Positions 1-8,968 of a DNA stretch of 45,325 nucleotides are shown here, one piece after another. The stretch comes from Actinomycetota bacterium. Its GTDB lineage: Bacteria; Actinomycetota; Humimicrobiia; Humimicrobiales; Humimicrobiaceae. Under the pieces are notes generated by a model. The model saw only the letters and a list, made by a program, of their open reading frames with translations, was not told where the DNA came from and did not search any database. The stretch lies in the NCBI GenBank assembly GCA_026392215.1, contig JAPLCN010000202.1, positions 1-45,325 of the forward strand, read 5' to 3'. Every line of letters starts with the position of its first letter. The stretch's first letter is position 1. Both the position numbers and the translations under genes were made by a program.

Positions 1-836
1 TATTCTTTAATACCCCCGGCTGTCAGACCGCTGGCAAGATGTTTTTCGATGATCATGAACAGGATGAGAACCGGCACGGTTGCGATGAGAGATGTGGCGA
101 ACAAATACTGCCATTGGATATCATGCTTTCCAAAAAACGCATATATTCCAACTGTCAGTGGTTTATTAGCTTCGGAGGATATAATGGTCAAAGCGAATGT
201 GAATTCATTCCATGCGGCGATAAACACAAAAATTAACGCAGTAATAATTCCAGGAGCCGACAAGGGCAGCAATACTCTAAAAAGTGCCTGGAATCTTGAA
301 CATCCGTCGATCCATGCCGCCTGCTCCAGCTCATAGGGAATTGTTGCAAAATATCCCCTCAAAATCCAAACGGCAAAAGCCTGGTTAAAAGCAGCGTTGA
401 CAAGCACAAGGCCCCAAATGGAGTCTACAAGGCCAAGCCAGCCTATTACACGGTATAGACCCACAAGAAGAACAATGGGAGAAAACATCTGAGTTACCAG
501 GATCAAATATAAATAAGCCTGGCGGCCTTTGAATTTCATCCTGGAGAGTGCATATGCTGCAGGAATGGCACATACAAGCGTTATTATTGTCGCTGACAAT
601 GCGACGATAACCGTATTAGTCAGATAATGAGCCAGCGGTATTTTCGTCCATATATCGATGAAGTTGTGAAACGTGAGTGTTTTTGGAAAAAAGGTCTGAG
701 GTATTGCGAAAACTTCATCGTTGCTTTTAAGTGAAGTCAGCACCATGATCAAATATGGAAAAAGAAAGACAAACAGGATCAAACATGCAGCGAAATATTT
801 CAGTATTCTGGAAATCACAGTGCTTTTGCCACCCAT
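1..836 (-). CDS. Carbohydrate ABC transporter permease, MalG/UgpE type (CUT1), 3' edge at window end
   Basis: Inner-membrane permease that would pair with the MalF-type protein next to it to form the channel of a sugar importer. Reading the minus strand from the ATG at 836 gives an uninterrupted frame to base 1. It has several hydrophobic segments and the EAA loop that contacts the ATPase (EQAAWIDGCSRFQALFRVLL). The last readable residues are GLTAGGIKE, the usual C-terminal end of this family, followed by TA. The stop therefore probably lies one base outside the window and the gene is essentially complete at about 278 residues. The ATG overlaps the TGA of the upstream permease by one base and has a GGAGGG ribosome binding site. 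No ATPase gene is visible in this cluster; CUT1 systems often share a MsiK-type ATPase encoded elsewhere. Confidence 0.9.
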   Translation of the reverse strand, partial: MGGKSTVISRILKYFAACLILFVFLFPYLIMVLTSLKSNDEVFAIPQTFFPKTLTFHNFIDIWTKIPLAHYLTNTVIVALSATIITLVCAIPAAYALSRMKFKGRQAYLYLILVTQMFSPIVLLVGLYRVIGWLGLVDSIWGLVLVNAAFNQAFAVWILRGYFATIPYELEQAAWIDGCSRFQALFRVLLPLSAPGIITALIFVFIAAWNEFTFALTIISSEANKPLTVGIYAFFGKHDIQWQYLFATSLIATVPVLILFMIIEKHLASGLTAGGIKE

Positions 837-1774
837 CAGTCTTCCCTCCTTAGCGCGATCGAAACATATAAAATTGAGAATGCCAGCAATATTAGAAAGA
901 TGATGACGGATACAGCAGCCGAAGGACCAATTTTATTTACCTGGAACGCAAGCTTGTAAAGATACGTCACAGCAGTATCTGTCTGATTCAGAGGGCCGCC
1001 ACGAGTGATGGTCCATATGATTGGGAATGAATTAAAAACATAGATAATGTTCCGTACTGTACTCACGGTTAAAGGCTGCTTCAACATTGGCAGGGTAATG
1101 TGTACAAATTTTCCAAAACCATTAGCTCCATCAATGTTCGCTGCTTCATACAAAATGCCTGGGATTGCCTGTAAGCCTGCCAGGATAACAATAGTTGTAA
1201 AAGGCATGGTATCAAATATACCTGCCCACATCACCACTGGAAAAGCACTTGAAGGTGCAGCGAGCCAGTAATAGTTCTTGTCGATTATATGCATGTTCAT
1301 TAGAAGCAGGTTCAGAGTCCCATAATTGTAGTCGAAAATCCACTTCCACATGGAAGCAGTGATAATAAGTGATGTAGCCCACGGAAAAATGATTGCAGCC
1401 CTTACAGTACTCCGTCCAAAAAAATTCTGATTTAATAGGTGGGCAATCCCCATAGACAGAACGGTACTTACTCCAACAACAACAACAGTCCATATAAGCG
1501 TATTCTTCAAGACCATCAGGAATGTGCCATCTTCAAAGAGGCTGGCATAATTCCGAAAACCATTAAGCCCTTTTATTATCCCGGATTTGCTGACCTCTGA
1601 AAAGGAAGTGCGAAACAGTTCCAGAATAGGTATAAAAACAATGACCATGACTAAAATAACACTAGGTAAGATCCATAAGTAAACAGACAATCCGGCCATG
1701 GAGAATTTTCGCTTTGAACTGGGCCTTTTTAAATTTTTACCGGATGAAACTGAATAATCTATTTGCTTAGCCAT
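836..1774 (-). CDS. Carbohydrate ABC transporter permease, MalF/UgpA type (CUT1)
   Basis: Inner-membrane permease of 312 residues, normal for the MalF/UgpA family without the long MalF periplasmic loop. A charged N-terminus of about 30 residues precedes a first hydrophobic segment (about residues 30-50). Further segments follow, and the EAA cytoplasmic loop appears around residues 210-235 (EAANIDGANGFGKFVHITLP). It lies between the solute-binding protein gene and the MalG-type permease gene and is translationally coupled to the latter. The substrate cannot be read from the permease. The neighbouring isomerase and NagB-like genes suggest a mono- or oligosaccharide. GC content is higher than in the catabolic genes beyond 3.3 kb. 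Confidence 0.92.
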   Translation of the reverse strand: MAKQIDYSVSSGKNLKRPSSKRKFSMAGLSVYLWILPSVILVMVIVFIPILELFRTSFSEVSKSGIIKGLNGFRNYASLFEDGTFLMVLKNTLIWTVVVVGVSTVLSMGIAHLLNQNFFGRSTVRAAIIFPWATSLIITASMWKWIFDYNYGTLNLLLMNMHIIDKNYYWLAAPSSAFPVVMWAGIFDTMPFTTIVILAGLQAIPGILYEAANIDGANGFGKFVHITLPMLKQPLTVSTVRNIIYVFNSFPIIWTITRGGPLNQTDTAVTYLYKLAFQVNKIGPSAAVSVIIFLILLAFSILYVSIALRRED

Positions 1775-1824
1775 TTTTCCTATCTATTCCATTCCGTAAG
1801 TGCAAGCAACTTTGTTTAATGCAA

Positions 1825-1854
1825 GCGGGCAGGATTACTACAATACCTGCCCGC
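1825..1854 (-). promoter_or_regulatory. Intercistronic stem-loop between binding-protein and permease genes
   Basis: A perfect 9-bp inverted repeat (GCGGGCAGG / CCTGCCCGC) with a 12-base loop lies in the 118-bp gap after the solute-binding protein gene. On the minus strand it is not followed by a T-run, so it does not look like a full intrinsic terminator. Similar hairpins after binding-protein genes are known to stabilise the upstream mRNA and lower permease expression. That role is inferred here. Confidence 0.7.
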
Positions 1855-1892
1855 CAGATAACTATTAGGACACGCCGTAACTCACGTGCGTT

Positions 1893-3137
1893 TTATTTTA
1901 ATCCTTCAGCCATTTTCTGCAAATCATTCAAGGCACTTTCAACAGTGCTTTCACTCAGAATAACCTTTTGCAACGATTTGATTGCCTCAACTTTTACTTC
2001 CGGGTATTTGGTATCTGTTACAGGATAAGTCTGCGCAGCAGACAGCTCTTTGATAAATTCCGCAGTCATCGGGTCTTGTGCAGACATTGCATCTCCGACA
2101 GATTTTGTAACAGGCAGGAACCCTTCCTTTGTCACAAAGTCCTGGTAGTTTTTATCACTGTAGAAATAATCCAAAAATTTCCCTACAGCCTGTGGATTTT
2201 TTGCTGATTTGAACACCATCAAAGAATCCTCTACAAACAATGCGGTCTGAGGTTTCCCATCGTTTACAGGCATAGGTGCGATACCATAATTAAGTTCGGG
2301 AGCATCTGTTTTAAGAAGGGTCGGGAAGAAATTAGCTGTCATCAACATAGCAAGTTTCCCAGCACTGAATACTTTCTGGAGTTCATCCCTATTGATTGCT
2401 GTGGGTTTGGGGTTGGTAACCTTGTCTGTGTTGATCAGGTCATTCATAAAAGTGAATGCCTCAATATTCTCAGGGCTGTTTAGTGCCCATTTGCCATCCT
2501 TTTTCCATCCGCCGCCATTTCCAAATGCAAAATATGAGAAGAATGCTTCTCCTTCAAAATCTGTCATCTCGATACCGAATGCATCAATACCTGTTTTCTC
2601 CTTGATTGTTTTAGCATCCTGTCTCAGTTCAGACCATGTTTTGGGAGGATTGGCAATTCCTGCTTGTGCAAAAATATCCTTGTTATAATAAAGGCTTCGT
2701 ACCGATGATATCAGTGGTATGGCATAATTGATCCCGTTAATCTCATCACCTTTGTACATAGAATCATAGAATTTGGCTTTCAATTCAGGTGAAATGACTT
2801 TGGAGGCGTCCAATAACAGATCATCATTCACATAGGCAGAGAATAGATCGATATTTAGAAGATCAGGAGCCTGCTTTGTGGAAATCAATGTATTAACCTT
2901 TTGTACCAGGACATCCCACCCAACGACCTGCAGGTTCACTTTAATGTTGGGGTTTTCCTTCTCAAAGTTTGCAATCAGGTCTGTAAAATAGGGCTCTGTA
3001 GCATTACTATACTGCGAGGCTACAAAAGTAAATTCGGTCTTACCCTCCGTGGCTTTACACCCTGTGAAAGCAAAAGCGGAAAGCATGGCCACGATAAGAA
3101 ATACAACTATCAGTTTGGCAAATCTGCGACCGGACAT
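1893..3137 (-). CDS. Extracellular sugar-binding lipoprotein (ABC solute-binding family 1)
   Basis: Binding protein of a CUT1 sugar importer, 414 residues from the chosen ATG. The frame could extend 12 codons upstream, but the ATG at 3137 has an AGGAGG about 7 bases before it and starts a proper signal peptide: basic MSGRRFAK, a hydrophobic stretch, then a lipobox-like FTGC near residue 26. The mature part has the family-1 pattern, including NIKVNLQVVGWD, QAPDLLNIDL, INYAIPLISSVRSLYYNKDIF and a C-terminal helical segment typical of MalE/UgpB-type proteins. The promoter and operator lie directly upstream and a stem-loop follows the gene. Ligand unknown. Anchoring as a lipoprotein fits a Gram-positive-type envelope but does not prove it. 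Confidence 0.93.
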   Translation of the reverse strand: MSGRRFAKLIVVFLIVAMLSAFAFTGCKATEGKTEFTFVASQYSNATEPYFTDLIANFEKENPNIKVNLQVVGWDVLVQKVNTLISTKQAPDLLNIDLFSAYVNDDLLLDASKVISPELKAKFYDSMYKGDEINGINYAIPLISSVRSLYYNKDIFAQAGIANPPKTWSELRQDAKTIKEKTGIDAFGIEMTDFEGEAFFSYFAFGNGGGWKKDGKWALNSPENIEAFTFMNDLINTDKVTNPKPTAINRDELQKVFSAGKLAMLMTANFFPTLLKTDAPELNYGIAPMPVNDGKPQTALFVEDSLMVFKSAKNPQAVGKFLDYFYSDKNYQDFVTKEGFLPVTKSVGDAMSAQDPMTAEFIKELSAAQTYPVTDTKYPEVKVEAIKSLQKVILSESTVESALNDLQKMAEGLK

Positions 3138-3179
3138 CTTATTTCCTCCTTTAATTTTGATTAGTAAAAACAATTAATT

Positions 3180-3196
3180 TGTTTGTAAATCAAACA
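3180..3196 (-). promoter_or_regulatory. Palindromic operator, probably for a ROK repressor
   Basis: Perfect 6-bp arms TGTTTG and CAAACA are separated by 5 bases. The site sits just downstream of the -10 element, about where the transcript starts, which is a classic repressor position. ROK-family XylR/NagC-type operators are commonly built from TTTGTTT/AAACAAA-like arms. The ROK gene at 4775-5998 is the obvious candidate regulator. Confidence 0.7.
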
Positions 3197-3207
3197 TTCT
3201 CTTTATG

Positions 3208-3235
3208 ATTATAAAAAGATTTTCCACAATGTCAA
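3208..3235 (-). promoter_or_regulatory. Sigma-70 promoter for the sugar ABC operon
   Basis: On the minus strand TTGACA (3235-3230) and TATAAT (3213-3208) both match consensus exactly, with a 16-bp spacer. The expected transcript start is near 3201, inside or next to the operator, giving a leader of about 65 bases before the ATG at 3137. Confidence 0.85.
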
Positions 3236-3331
3236 TAATCCGAATTGCTTTATTATCAATTCAGACATTACAGCTAAAAACCTTTAGCTTCCGAAAGAAC
3301 AATTATTATCCTTTAAAATAAAGTACGGCAA

Positions 3332-4699
3332 TTATTCAAGAATTGTTAAATTAATTCCTGCCAGCCTGCAATAAGCAGTCATTTCCTGCTGAAGGTCTCC
3401 ATAATAAACTATATAATGCGGACCTGCTATATTTTCCTTGAATTTCTCTATACTGTAATTGGTTTTTATTTTTAATCCGGGAATCATCGGACCGCAAGAA
3501 TTTTTCCATCCCTCCTCCTGAAAAATTTCCGGAGTTTCAGAATTTCCCTTTAACAACTGCAAACTTAATTTCCCATCTCTTGCACTTAAATTCATTAGTG
3601 TTATTTCGCCTGTTTTTAGTTTCGAAATATTCATGATGCCTTTTGCACCGCCCCAGTCATGTTCCCTGATCTCAATGCAATCCCCTCTGCAAGCTTTAAA
3701 CGGGGCAAACCCGCATGAAGCCATCAGAAACCCGTCACTGTAAAATTCAAAAATCTCTAGGAAGAAAGATTTTTGGGAAGTTATTTCTGAAATAATTACC
3801 TGTAAAACAAGATTATAAACATCACATTCGCAAATTGCGTCAACCTTATTGCTGATATACGAAAGTACCATACAAGGAGTGAAGCCAAGAAGTACGCCAG
3901 GGTCGCTGCCGCATTTTAATGTGATAGCCTTATAACCACCGTCTTTAATAATACTCTCCATTGCTGCAGAATATCTTGCAAATAATTCCATCTCCAGATT
4001 ATTGATATCAGTTTTGTATATATATTTTCTTAAATCATTTTCATAATGCTTAATTTCATCTTGGCTTACGGAGTCGGCAATATTTTTAAGAGCCAGAAGT
4101 TCAATATTGTCCACCTGAATACCTGTAATCTTTTTAATTATGTTACCGTCATACATGAAAGGAAAAAGATTTGAGCAGGCATATCCGATGGATACGATGC
4201 TGGTATTTTTTATATTTCTATAAGATGCTGCAATTTTTATATATTTTATTACTTTTTCTACTGCTGGTTCTTCGTCCAGATTATCAAAAACAATAAAATT
4301 TTTTATATTCATCAAATCCAGGGAGTATTTTAAAAGACTTACTCCGGCAGCTGCCGCCGGCGCAATTAAACCTTTTTCAACATAGTAACCGGAAAGACTC
4401 CAGACAATTAATGGAATATAAAGGAATTCTTCAATAACTTTCAGCAATTTTGGCGATTCTCCCCAGCCTGCATAAATTACGAGCAAAGAAGAGGAATCTT
4501 TTATTGTAGCCGACACGACTTCTTTTATTTTAAGCAATTCGTCCTTATCGTGATCATTAACACAGCCAATAAAATTAATTTCAAAATCTTCAGGGGCGTT
4601 ATTTTTTAATTTTTCGTAAGCATTAAGAATAATTGCACCCATTTTTTCTTTTGGATGGGCATAACTATAAAAACCGATAACAGATGTTTTGTTTCTCAT
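3332..4699 (-). CDS. L-fucose/L-arabinose isomerase-family protein
   Basis: Predicted cytoplasmic sugar isomerase-like protein of 455 residues. The N-terminus (VIGFYSYAHPKEKMG), a middle part with AGWGESPKLLKVIEEF, and a C-terminal half with CGSDPGVLLGFTPCMVLSYISNKVDAICECDV resemble the FucI-type fold, in which aldose-ketose isomerisation uses a metal site in the C-terminal part. Family membership is reasonably clear; substrate is not. The start ATG at 4699 lacks a strong ribosome binding site. The gene follows the ROK regulator by 75 bp and precedes the transporter operon, so it may be co-transcribed with the regulator. A second, quite different member of the same broad family is at 27047-28462. 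Confidence 0.7.
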   Translation of the reverse strand: MRNKTSVIGFYSYAHPKEKMGAIILNAYEKLKNNAPEDFEINFIGCVNDHDKDELLKIKEVVSATIKDSSSLLVIYAGWGESPKLLKVIEEFLYIPLIVWSLSGYYVEKGLIAPAAAAGVSLLKYSLDLMNIKNFIVFDNLDEEPAVEKVIKYIKIAASYRNIKNTSIVSIGYACSNLFPFMYDGNIIKKITGIQVDNIELLALKNIADSVSQDEIKHYENDLRKYIYKTDINNLEMELFARYSAAMESIIKDGGYKAITLKCGSDPGVLLGFTPCMVLSYISNKVDAICECDVYNLVLQVIISEITSQKSFFLEIFEFYSDGFLMASCGFAPFKACRGDCIEIREHDWGGAKGIMNISKLKTGEITLMNLSARDGKLSLQLLKGNSETPEIFQEEGWKNSCGPMIPGLKIKTNYSIEKFKENIAGPHYIVYYGDLQQEMTAYCRLAGINLTILE

Positions 4700-4774
4700 T
4701 TTCTTTTCAATAATTTTTAAGATTGGTATTAAAACACTTAAATATAAGCCGGATAAAACTTTTTATTCCCGTTC

Positions 4775-5998
4775 TTATCCCTGTTTCATATTGGAACCGT
4801 AAAAAGACTGCGGCTCCCTGAAAATAATAAAATCTATATAGTCTAGACCATTTTTTATTGCCCCATATATTTTGGATCTGTTCCTTAGACTTGAAAATAC
4901 CACATCTCTTTTGTAAGGAATTATTTTTTCCACCTCATTTTTAAGCAGATTTAAAAAATCCTGTCCAAGCTCTACTATTTCACCATTTATTACAACAAGT
5001 TCCGGGTCAAGTGTTATGACCAGGGAAGCAATTCCCAGAGCCAGAGTCCTTATTATACTGTTATTTATTAAATCTCTAATTTCGGTTTTTAAATTATATA
5101 AAGAAGCTATGTCACTAAAATTGCTGATATTATATTGGAGATTATTTGCTTTAATATATTCTTTAACGATTTCGGTAATCACTCTGATATCGCACTTTGA
5201 TTCAAAATATCCCAGATTCTTATTGCCGTTTAATAATTCATTATAATCAAAATTTTCCGCCACAGGCAAAAATGCAATTTCTCCCAGATAACCGCTCTTG
5301 CCCTCTCTTATCTGTCCGTCAATAATTATTCCCGAACCAATACCGTAAGTAACGACTATATAAATAATATTTGAAAAATTGCTGAAGCTTTTCCATTGCT
5401 CCCCGATAGTCTCCAGCTTAACATGGTCTTTTAATATCACATCTATTTTATATCTTTCAAAAAACAACTCCCTTAAATCCATCCCAATCCAGTCGCTGAT
5501 ATAAGGTGCCCATTTTATCTTGCCTGTCCTTGTATTAAATGTCTCGGGAGATCCCAGACTAATCAGGCAAATTTTTTCTATCCCTATTTTTGAAATTATC
5601 CTGTCTGTTTTTTTAAAAACCGTTTCCGTTATTTTTTTTGCACTTACTTCTTCGACGGAATACTGTATTGTTTCTTCTTCTATTATTTCTCCGATTAAAT
5701 TGCAGACAACAATATTTGCTTCTCTTATAGTAATAACAATGGAAACAAAATAATAATAATCTTTGTTAAAATATATTAAAGTGGGCCTCTTGCCTAAATT
5801 GCCTTCGACTTTTTTACCTTCCAGTATAATATTATTTGCAACCATATCATTGCATATTTCTGAAACAGTTGATCTCACAATCCCTATTTCCTTTGAAATA
5901 GAAGCTCTGGACATCGGGCCGTCATTTTTTAGTAATTTTAAAATCAGCCCCTGATTCCTTGACTTTATATATTTCTGGTTATATTTTTTATCAGCCAT
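4775..5998 (-). CDS. ROK-family transcriptional repressor (NagC/XylR type)
   Basis: DNA-binding regulator of 407 residues. Residues about 10-80 form a winged helix-turn-helix (GPMSRASISKEIGIVRSTVS). The rest is a ROK sugar-kinase-like domain with YGIGSGIIIDGQIREGKSGYLGE. The ROK zinc motif CxCGxxGCxE after the GE(I)GH region is not recognisable: the corresponding stretch reads NLGYFESKCDI. This suggests either a divergent zinc site or none. The ATG at 5998 is preceded by GGAG at good spacing. Located between two operons that carry the same palindromic operator, it is the probable regulator of both. The inducer would be a sugar or sugar phosphate of the pathway. Confidence 0.88.
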   Translation of the reverse strand: MADKKYNQKYIKSRNQGLILKLLKNDGPMSRASISKEIGIVRSTVSEICNDMVANNIILEGKKVEGNLGKRPTLIYFNKDYYYFVSIVITIREANIVVCNLIGEIIEEETIQYSVEEVSAKKITETVFKKTDRIISKIGIEKICLISLGSPETFNTRTGKIKWAPYISDWIGMDLRELFFERYKIDVILKDHVKLETIGEQWKSFSNFSNIIYIVVTYGIGSGIIIDGQIREGKSGYLGEIAFLPVAENFDYNELLNGNKNLGYFESKCDIRVITEIVKEYIKANNLQYNISNFSDIASLYNLKTEIRDLINNSIIRTLALGIASLVITLDPELVVINGEIVELGQDFLNLLKNEVEKIIPYKRDVVFSSLRNRSKIYGAIKNGLDYIDFIIFREPQSFYGSNMKQG

Positions 5999-6093
5999 CT
6001 GCTTTACTCCGTAAAAAACGCTATTTTATATTCAAATATTTCTACCGGAAACTTGTGCTAATATCGATTCATCTTTTTAAATTATTTATTTTA

Positions 6094-6780
6094 TTATTCG
6101 CTGAATATAACTCTGCAGGGTAATCCTGTTGTATTCATGATCTTTAAAGGGCATATATATATCTTAACAACTGTTTTTGTCAGCTTGTCCAGATTTACAA
6201 GAGGCGCAACAAGAGAAACATCATTGTCGTAAATAATTTCCCAGCTTCCTCTTTCATTTTCAAGACAATCGATATATGCAGAATCAAGTGCTAATATAAA
6301 TGGCTTTTTGTTAACAAGATACTTAACAGCATCTCTTTCGCAAAACCAGGCATCTGTCAAAAAATCTTTTTCATTCCAGTGAGAACCCCAGCCTGTTGCA
6401 AGAACAAGTACTGAACGTTCGGGAATATTTCCGGTAATGTTTTTTTCTGCTTTTTTTACAGCTTCAAGTGTTACAACCGGTCTTTTACCTTCTTTTTTTA
6501 ATTCATTCAAGTCAAATTTATAAACAAAAGCGTCTACTCCAAATAATTTTTCAATAGGAATATCGCTCATCGGATATGATTTTTCTATACCAATGGAATG
6601 TGCAGGTCCGTCAATATATGTTCCAGTAAGCATGCTGAAACCTTCAAAAGCATTGCTTTTAGGGTGAAACCCTTCAACCCAAGCAGGCTCTTTCAGGTCA
6701 ACAAGTTTAAAATCAGGAAAAGGATCCCCGTATGACCACATGCCATCATAGATCGGGCCTGATGCATCTATTATTTTCAT
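6094..6780 (-). CDS. Cyclase-family (kynurenine-formamidase-like) protein with altered metal motif
   Basis: Predicted 228-residue metal-dependent hydrolase-like protein of the cyclase family (PF04199 type). The ATG at 6780 was chosen because AAGGAT precedes it and the family N-terminus (ASGPIYDGMWSYGDPFP) follows. The usual metal motif HxGTHxDxPxH reads LTGTYIDGPAH here, so two of the three histidines are replaced (Leu, Tyr) while Asp and the last His remain. Also visible are RSVLVLATGWGSHW and FILALDSAYIDC, typical of the fold. Thirty-four bases separate it from the NagB-like gene, in one operon. The altered ligands may mean a different metal, a different reaction or loss of activity. Confidence 0.75.
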   Translation of the reverse strand: MKIIDASGPIYDGMWSYGDPFPDFKLVDLKEPAWVEGFHPKSNAFEGFSMLTGTYIDGPAHSIGIEKSYPMSDIPIEKLFGVDAFVYKFDLNELKKEGKRPVVTLEAVKKAEKNITGNIPERSVLVLATGWGSHWNEKDFLTDAWFCERDAVKYLVNKKPFILALDSAYIDCLENERGSWEIIYDNDVSLVAPLVNLDKLTKTVVKIYICPLKIMNTTGLPCRVIFSE

Positions 6781-6814
6781 AAAATTATCCTTACTTAAAA
6801 AATATTCATTTATA

Positions 6815-7813
6815 TTAAGATGTAAGAGCAATTTTTAAATCATCAGCCACAGGGTCAATTATTACAAAATCACAGGATGACAATCTTAAAATTGAACCTG
6901 GAATTTCAGGAACTATTGGGCCATGAAGCGCAAGCCTTACAATAAATTTCTGCCATGTTATACCGCCCGGGAAATAGCCTCCCTGATCGGTAAGTCCGCA
7001 TCCGTCATTCCACCATGATCTGTAGTCGGCATTTAGTGTAGTTGATGATCCTATAGTGTGCGCTTTGGGTGGAATAAATGCCCACGCGCCATTCATATCG
7101 GTCATAGCCATCTGACATGTTGAAAGAGGGTGAAACTCCACACAGCTTGGCTTAGCTTTTTTCCATTCTTCAAAAGATAGACCACGTTCTTTGGCCAGGT
7201 GTGGATCCCAAAAAGCATAATGTCCTGAAAAACCAGTTCCTCCATAAACAATATTGGCACCTTTTGCTCCAGGTTTCTTACGTGCATCAATAATCATATC
7301 GTCAAAATCATTTATATTATTCTTATTAGGAAAATGAATGTTTTTTTCAGGAATTTTGAGTTCAGGCTTTACCCTCGAGAAAAAATTTGTCTCGATTGTC
7401 CAATGAAATGATCCGGGCCAGTTGTGGTTAACGTCATTGCCATTTTCATCACAATATTCATCCATTGCAAAATAATGCACGTGTTTTAACGGAATATTTA
7501 ATGCATTAACCATGTCAGCCAGAAGCTGATATTGAAAGATAGGGCCAGTCGGAAAGACTCCTACAAATTGTTTTCCTTCATCAAGAGCTTCTTTTATTCT
7601 TATTAACATGTCGAGTGCCATCTGAAAGTGGAAATCTTTTACAGGCGCAATCCTTACCTTAAACTCAGTATGGGAATCATCAGGAACATTACAAATATCT
7701 TCTTTCTTTACCTTTGCTGCTTTCTTGCATGCTTCCATGTCTCTGAAGGCAAGGAATCTGGCAGGAGCAAAATTTATTAAGTCAATATCAGGATTAAAAT
7801 CTTTAGACAACAT
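6815..7813 (-). CDS. Glucosamine-6-phosphate isomerase/deaminase-like protein (NagB superfamily)
   Basis: Cytoplasmic 332-residue protein. A phosphate-binding loop-like FPTGPIFQYQLLADMV is followed by HVHYFAMDEYCDENGNDV, matching the NagB pattern around its catalytic Asp (LDEY). YGGTGFSGHYAFWDP then corresponds to the NagB GGIGxDGHIAFNEP segment. It is longer than NagB (about 240-270) and clearly divergent, so the substrate is probably another phosphorylated or ketose sugar. The start at 7813 is preferred because GGGGAGG lies directly upstream; an upstream extension would add a hydrophobic stretch without a ribosome binding site. It lies between UroD-like and cyclase-like genes. Confidence 0.75.
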   Translation of the reverse strand: MLSKDFNPDIDLINFAPARFLAFRDMEACKKAAKVKKEDICNVPDDSHTEFKVRIAPVKDFHFQMALDMLIRIKEALDEGKQFVGVFPTGPIFQYQLLADMVNALNIPLKHVHYFAMDEYCDENGNDVNHNWPGSFHWTIETNFFSRVKPELKIPEKNIHFPNKNNINDFDDMIIDARKKPGAKGANIVYGGTGFSGHYAFWDPHLAKERGLSFEEWKKAKPSCVEFHPLSTCQMAMTDMNGAWAFIPPKAHTIGSSTTLNADYRSWWNDGCGLTDQGGYFPGGITWQKFIVRLALHGPIVPEIPGSILRLSSCDFVIIDPVADDLKIALTS

Positions 7814-7878
7814 AACCTCCCCTTTAAAAAATAATAATAATAAATACTTATAAAATGCCATTAACATAAAAAAACAAA

Positions 7879-8928
7879 TTACTTTTTCCTATACCTGTTA
7901 AAAGCTTCCACAGATGCCATTACATTTTCATCGCTATATGCAGGCCTATGCCACTTAACTATCTCACAGATGAAACCGCCATCAGGTGTAGATAATTCTC
8001 TGACAAGCTCATCTGCTTCCTTCTTTACTTCCCCGGGTGTTCCGACTGCAAGCGTATCCTTCATATCAACAGGAGCTTTAAGACATATTTTGCCGGCAAG
8101 ATTTTCCTTAACCTTTTTTATTCCCGTAGTCTTTATGTCAGGTATGAAAAACAAGTCTATGTCCATATCAAGCAGGTCCTTGTGAACCGCTTCAGTATTT
8201 CCATCCATACATATTGAAGTATACAGGCCAAGATCATGGACATAATTATAGAACTTCTTAAGTCTTGGTTTAAATTCCTTCCTCCATACTATAGGATTTA
8301 TGACCATGCCGGAATTTTGTCCCCAGTCTTCAATTACCGTTATCATATGTGCACCGGCATTCTTAAAATAGACAGTTATCTGTTTATAGTAATCAATAAC
8401 CTTTTCATAAATATCCACTACAAGATTTAAATCTGTTGCTACCTTCATGAAAAAATTCTGAATGCCAAGTATAAAATTTGTGGTAAGAAAGAAGCCCGGA
8501 TCTATAAATCCGTTAACAAATCTATCTGAGTAGTATCTGTCAATTACCTTTTTTAACTCAATATATTTTTTTTCAATCTTTTTCGGGTCAGGAAATTCAT
8601 ATTCTTTAAAATTCGGATTTTTTTCCAGCGGGTGTTCAAGTAAAACATAAGTTGAATTCATATTATTCGGTATTTTTAACTTTGTACCAAACTGATCTGA
8701 ATAGATTGTCTCTTTCTGTTCATTTTTTCCTATTTCTTCAAAGAACCATGAATAAGCTTGAGGCCAAAAAGAATCGAAATTTTCTGTTCCCGGAATGAAT
8801 TGGACTTCACCGGGGTTCAATGTGTGATATGCATTGTAAATATGAGGAACCTGCTCTGTTTCCATCGGTAAATAAGTTGGCTTTTTAAACTCAACGGCTC
8901 TTTTTACATTATCAATATGATCTGACAC
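7879..8928 (-). CDS. Uroporphyrinogen-decarboxylase-family protein (methyltransferase-like)
   Basis: A 349-residue UroD-superfamily TIM-barrel protein; this superfamily also contains the MtaA/MtbA methylcobamide methyltransferases. Start is GTG at 8928 with AAGGAG seven bases upstream. Visible segments are AVEFKKPTYLPMETEQVPHIYN near the N-terminus, VIEDWGQNSGMVINPIVWRKEFKP, SICMDGNTEAV and a C-terminal GFICEIVKWHRPAYSDENV. Haem synthesis is unlikely because there are no other haem genes and the sequence is embedded in a sugar operon. No corrinoid protein is encoded beside this copy, unlike the paralogue at 16443-17546. Exact reaction unknown. Confidence 0.78.
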   Translation of the reverse strand: MSDHIDNVKRAVEFKKPTYLPMETEQVPHIYNAYHTLNPGEVQFIPGTENFDSFWPQAYSWFFEEIGKNEQKETIYSDQFGTKLKIPNNMNSTYVLLEHPLEKNPNFKEYEFPDPKKIEKKYIELKKVIDRYYSDRFVNGFIDPGFFLTTNFILGIQNFFMKVATDLNLVVDIYEKVIDYYKQITVYFKNAGAHMITVIEDWGQNSGMVINPIVWRKEFKPRLKKFYNYVHDLGLYTSICMDGNTEAVHKDLLDMDIDLFFIPDIKTTGIKKVKENLAGKICLKAPVDMKDTLAVGTPGEVKKEADELVRELSTPDGGFICEIVKWHRPAYSDENVMASVEAFNRYRKK

Positions 8929-8968
8929 TAAATTCTCCTTTAAAAAACTATAAAAAGTTCAATTTTAT

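Larger units (their letters stand above)
3161..3254 (-). repeat. Promoter/operator cassette, copy 1
   Basis: This 94-bp block upstream of the binding-protein gene matches the block at 10292-10385 in 88 of 94 positions by direct comparison, without gaps. It contains a consensus-like sigma-70 promoter and a TGTTTG-N5-CAAACA palindrome. Its conservation extends upstream of the -35 element (CGAATTGCTTTATT), so more than the core promoter is shared. Confidence 0.9.

Noticed and set aside
7879-8928. Haem biosynthesis (HemE) for the UroD-family genes
   Set aside because: No other haem genes are nearby, both copies sit in sugar operons, one is next to a corrinoid protein, and the sequences resemble the methyltransferase-like branch.
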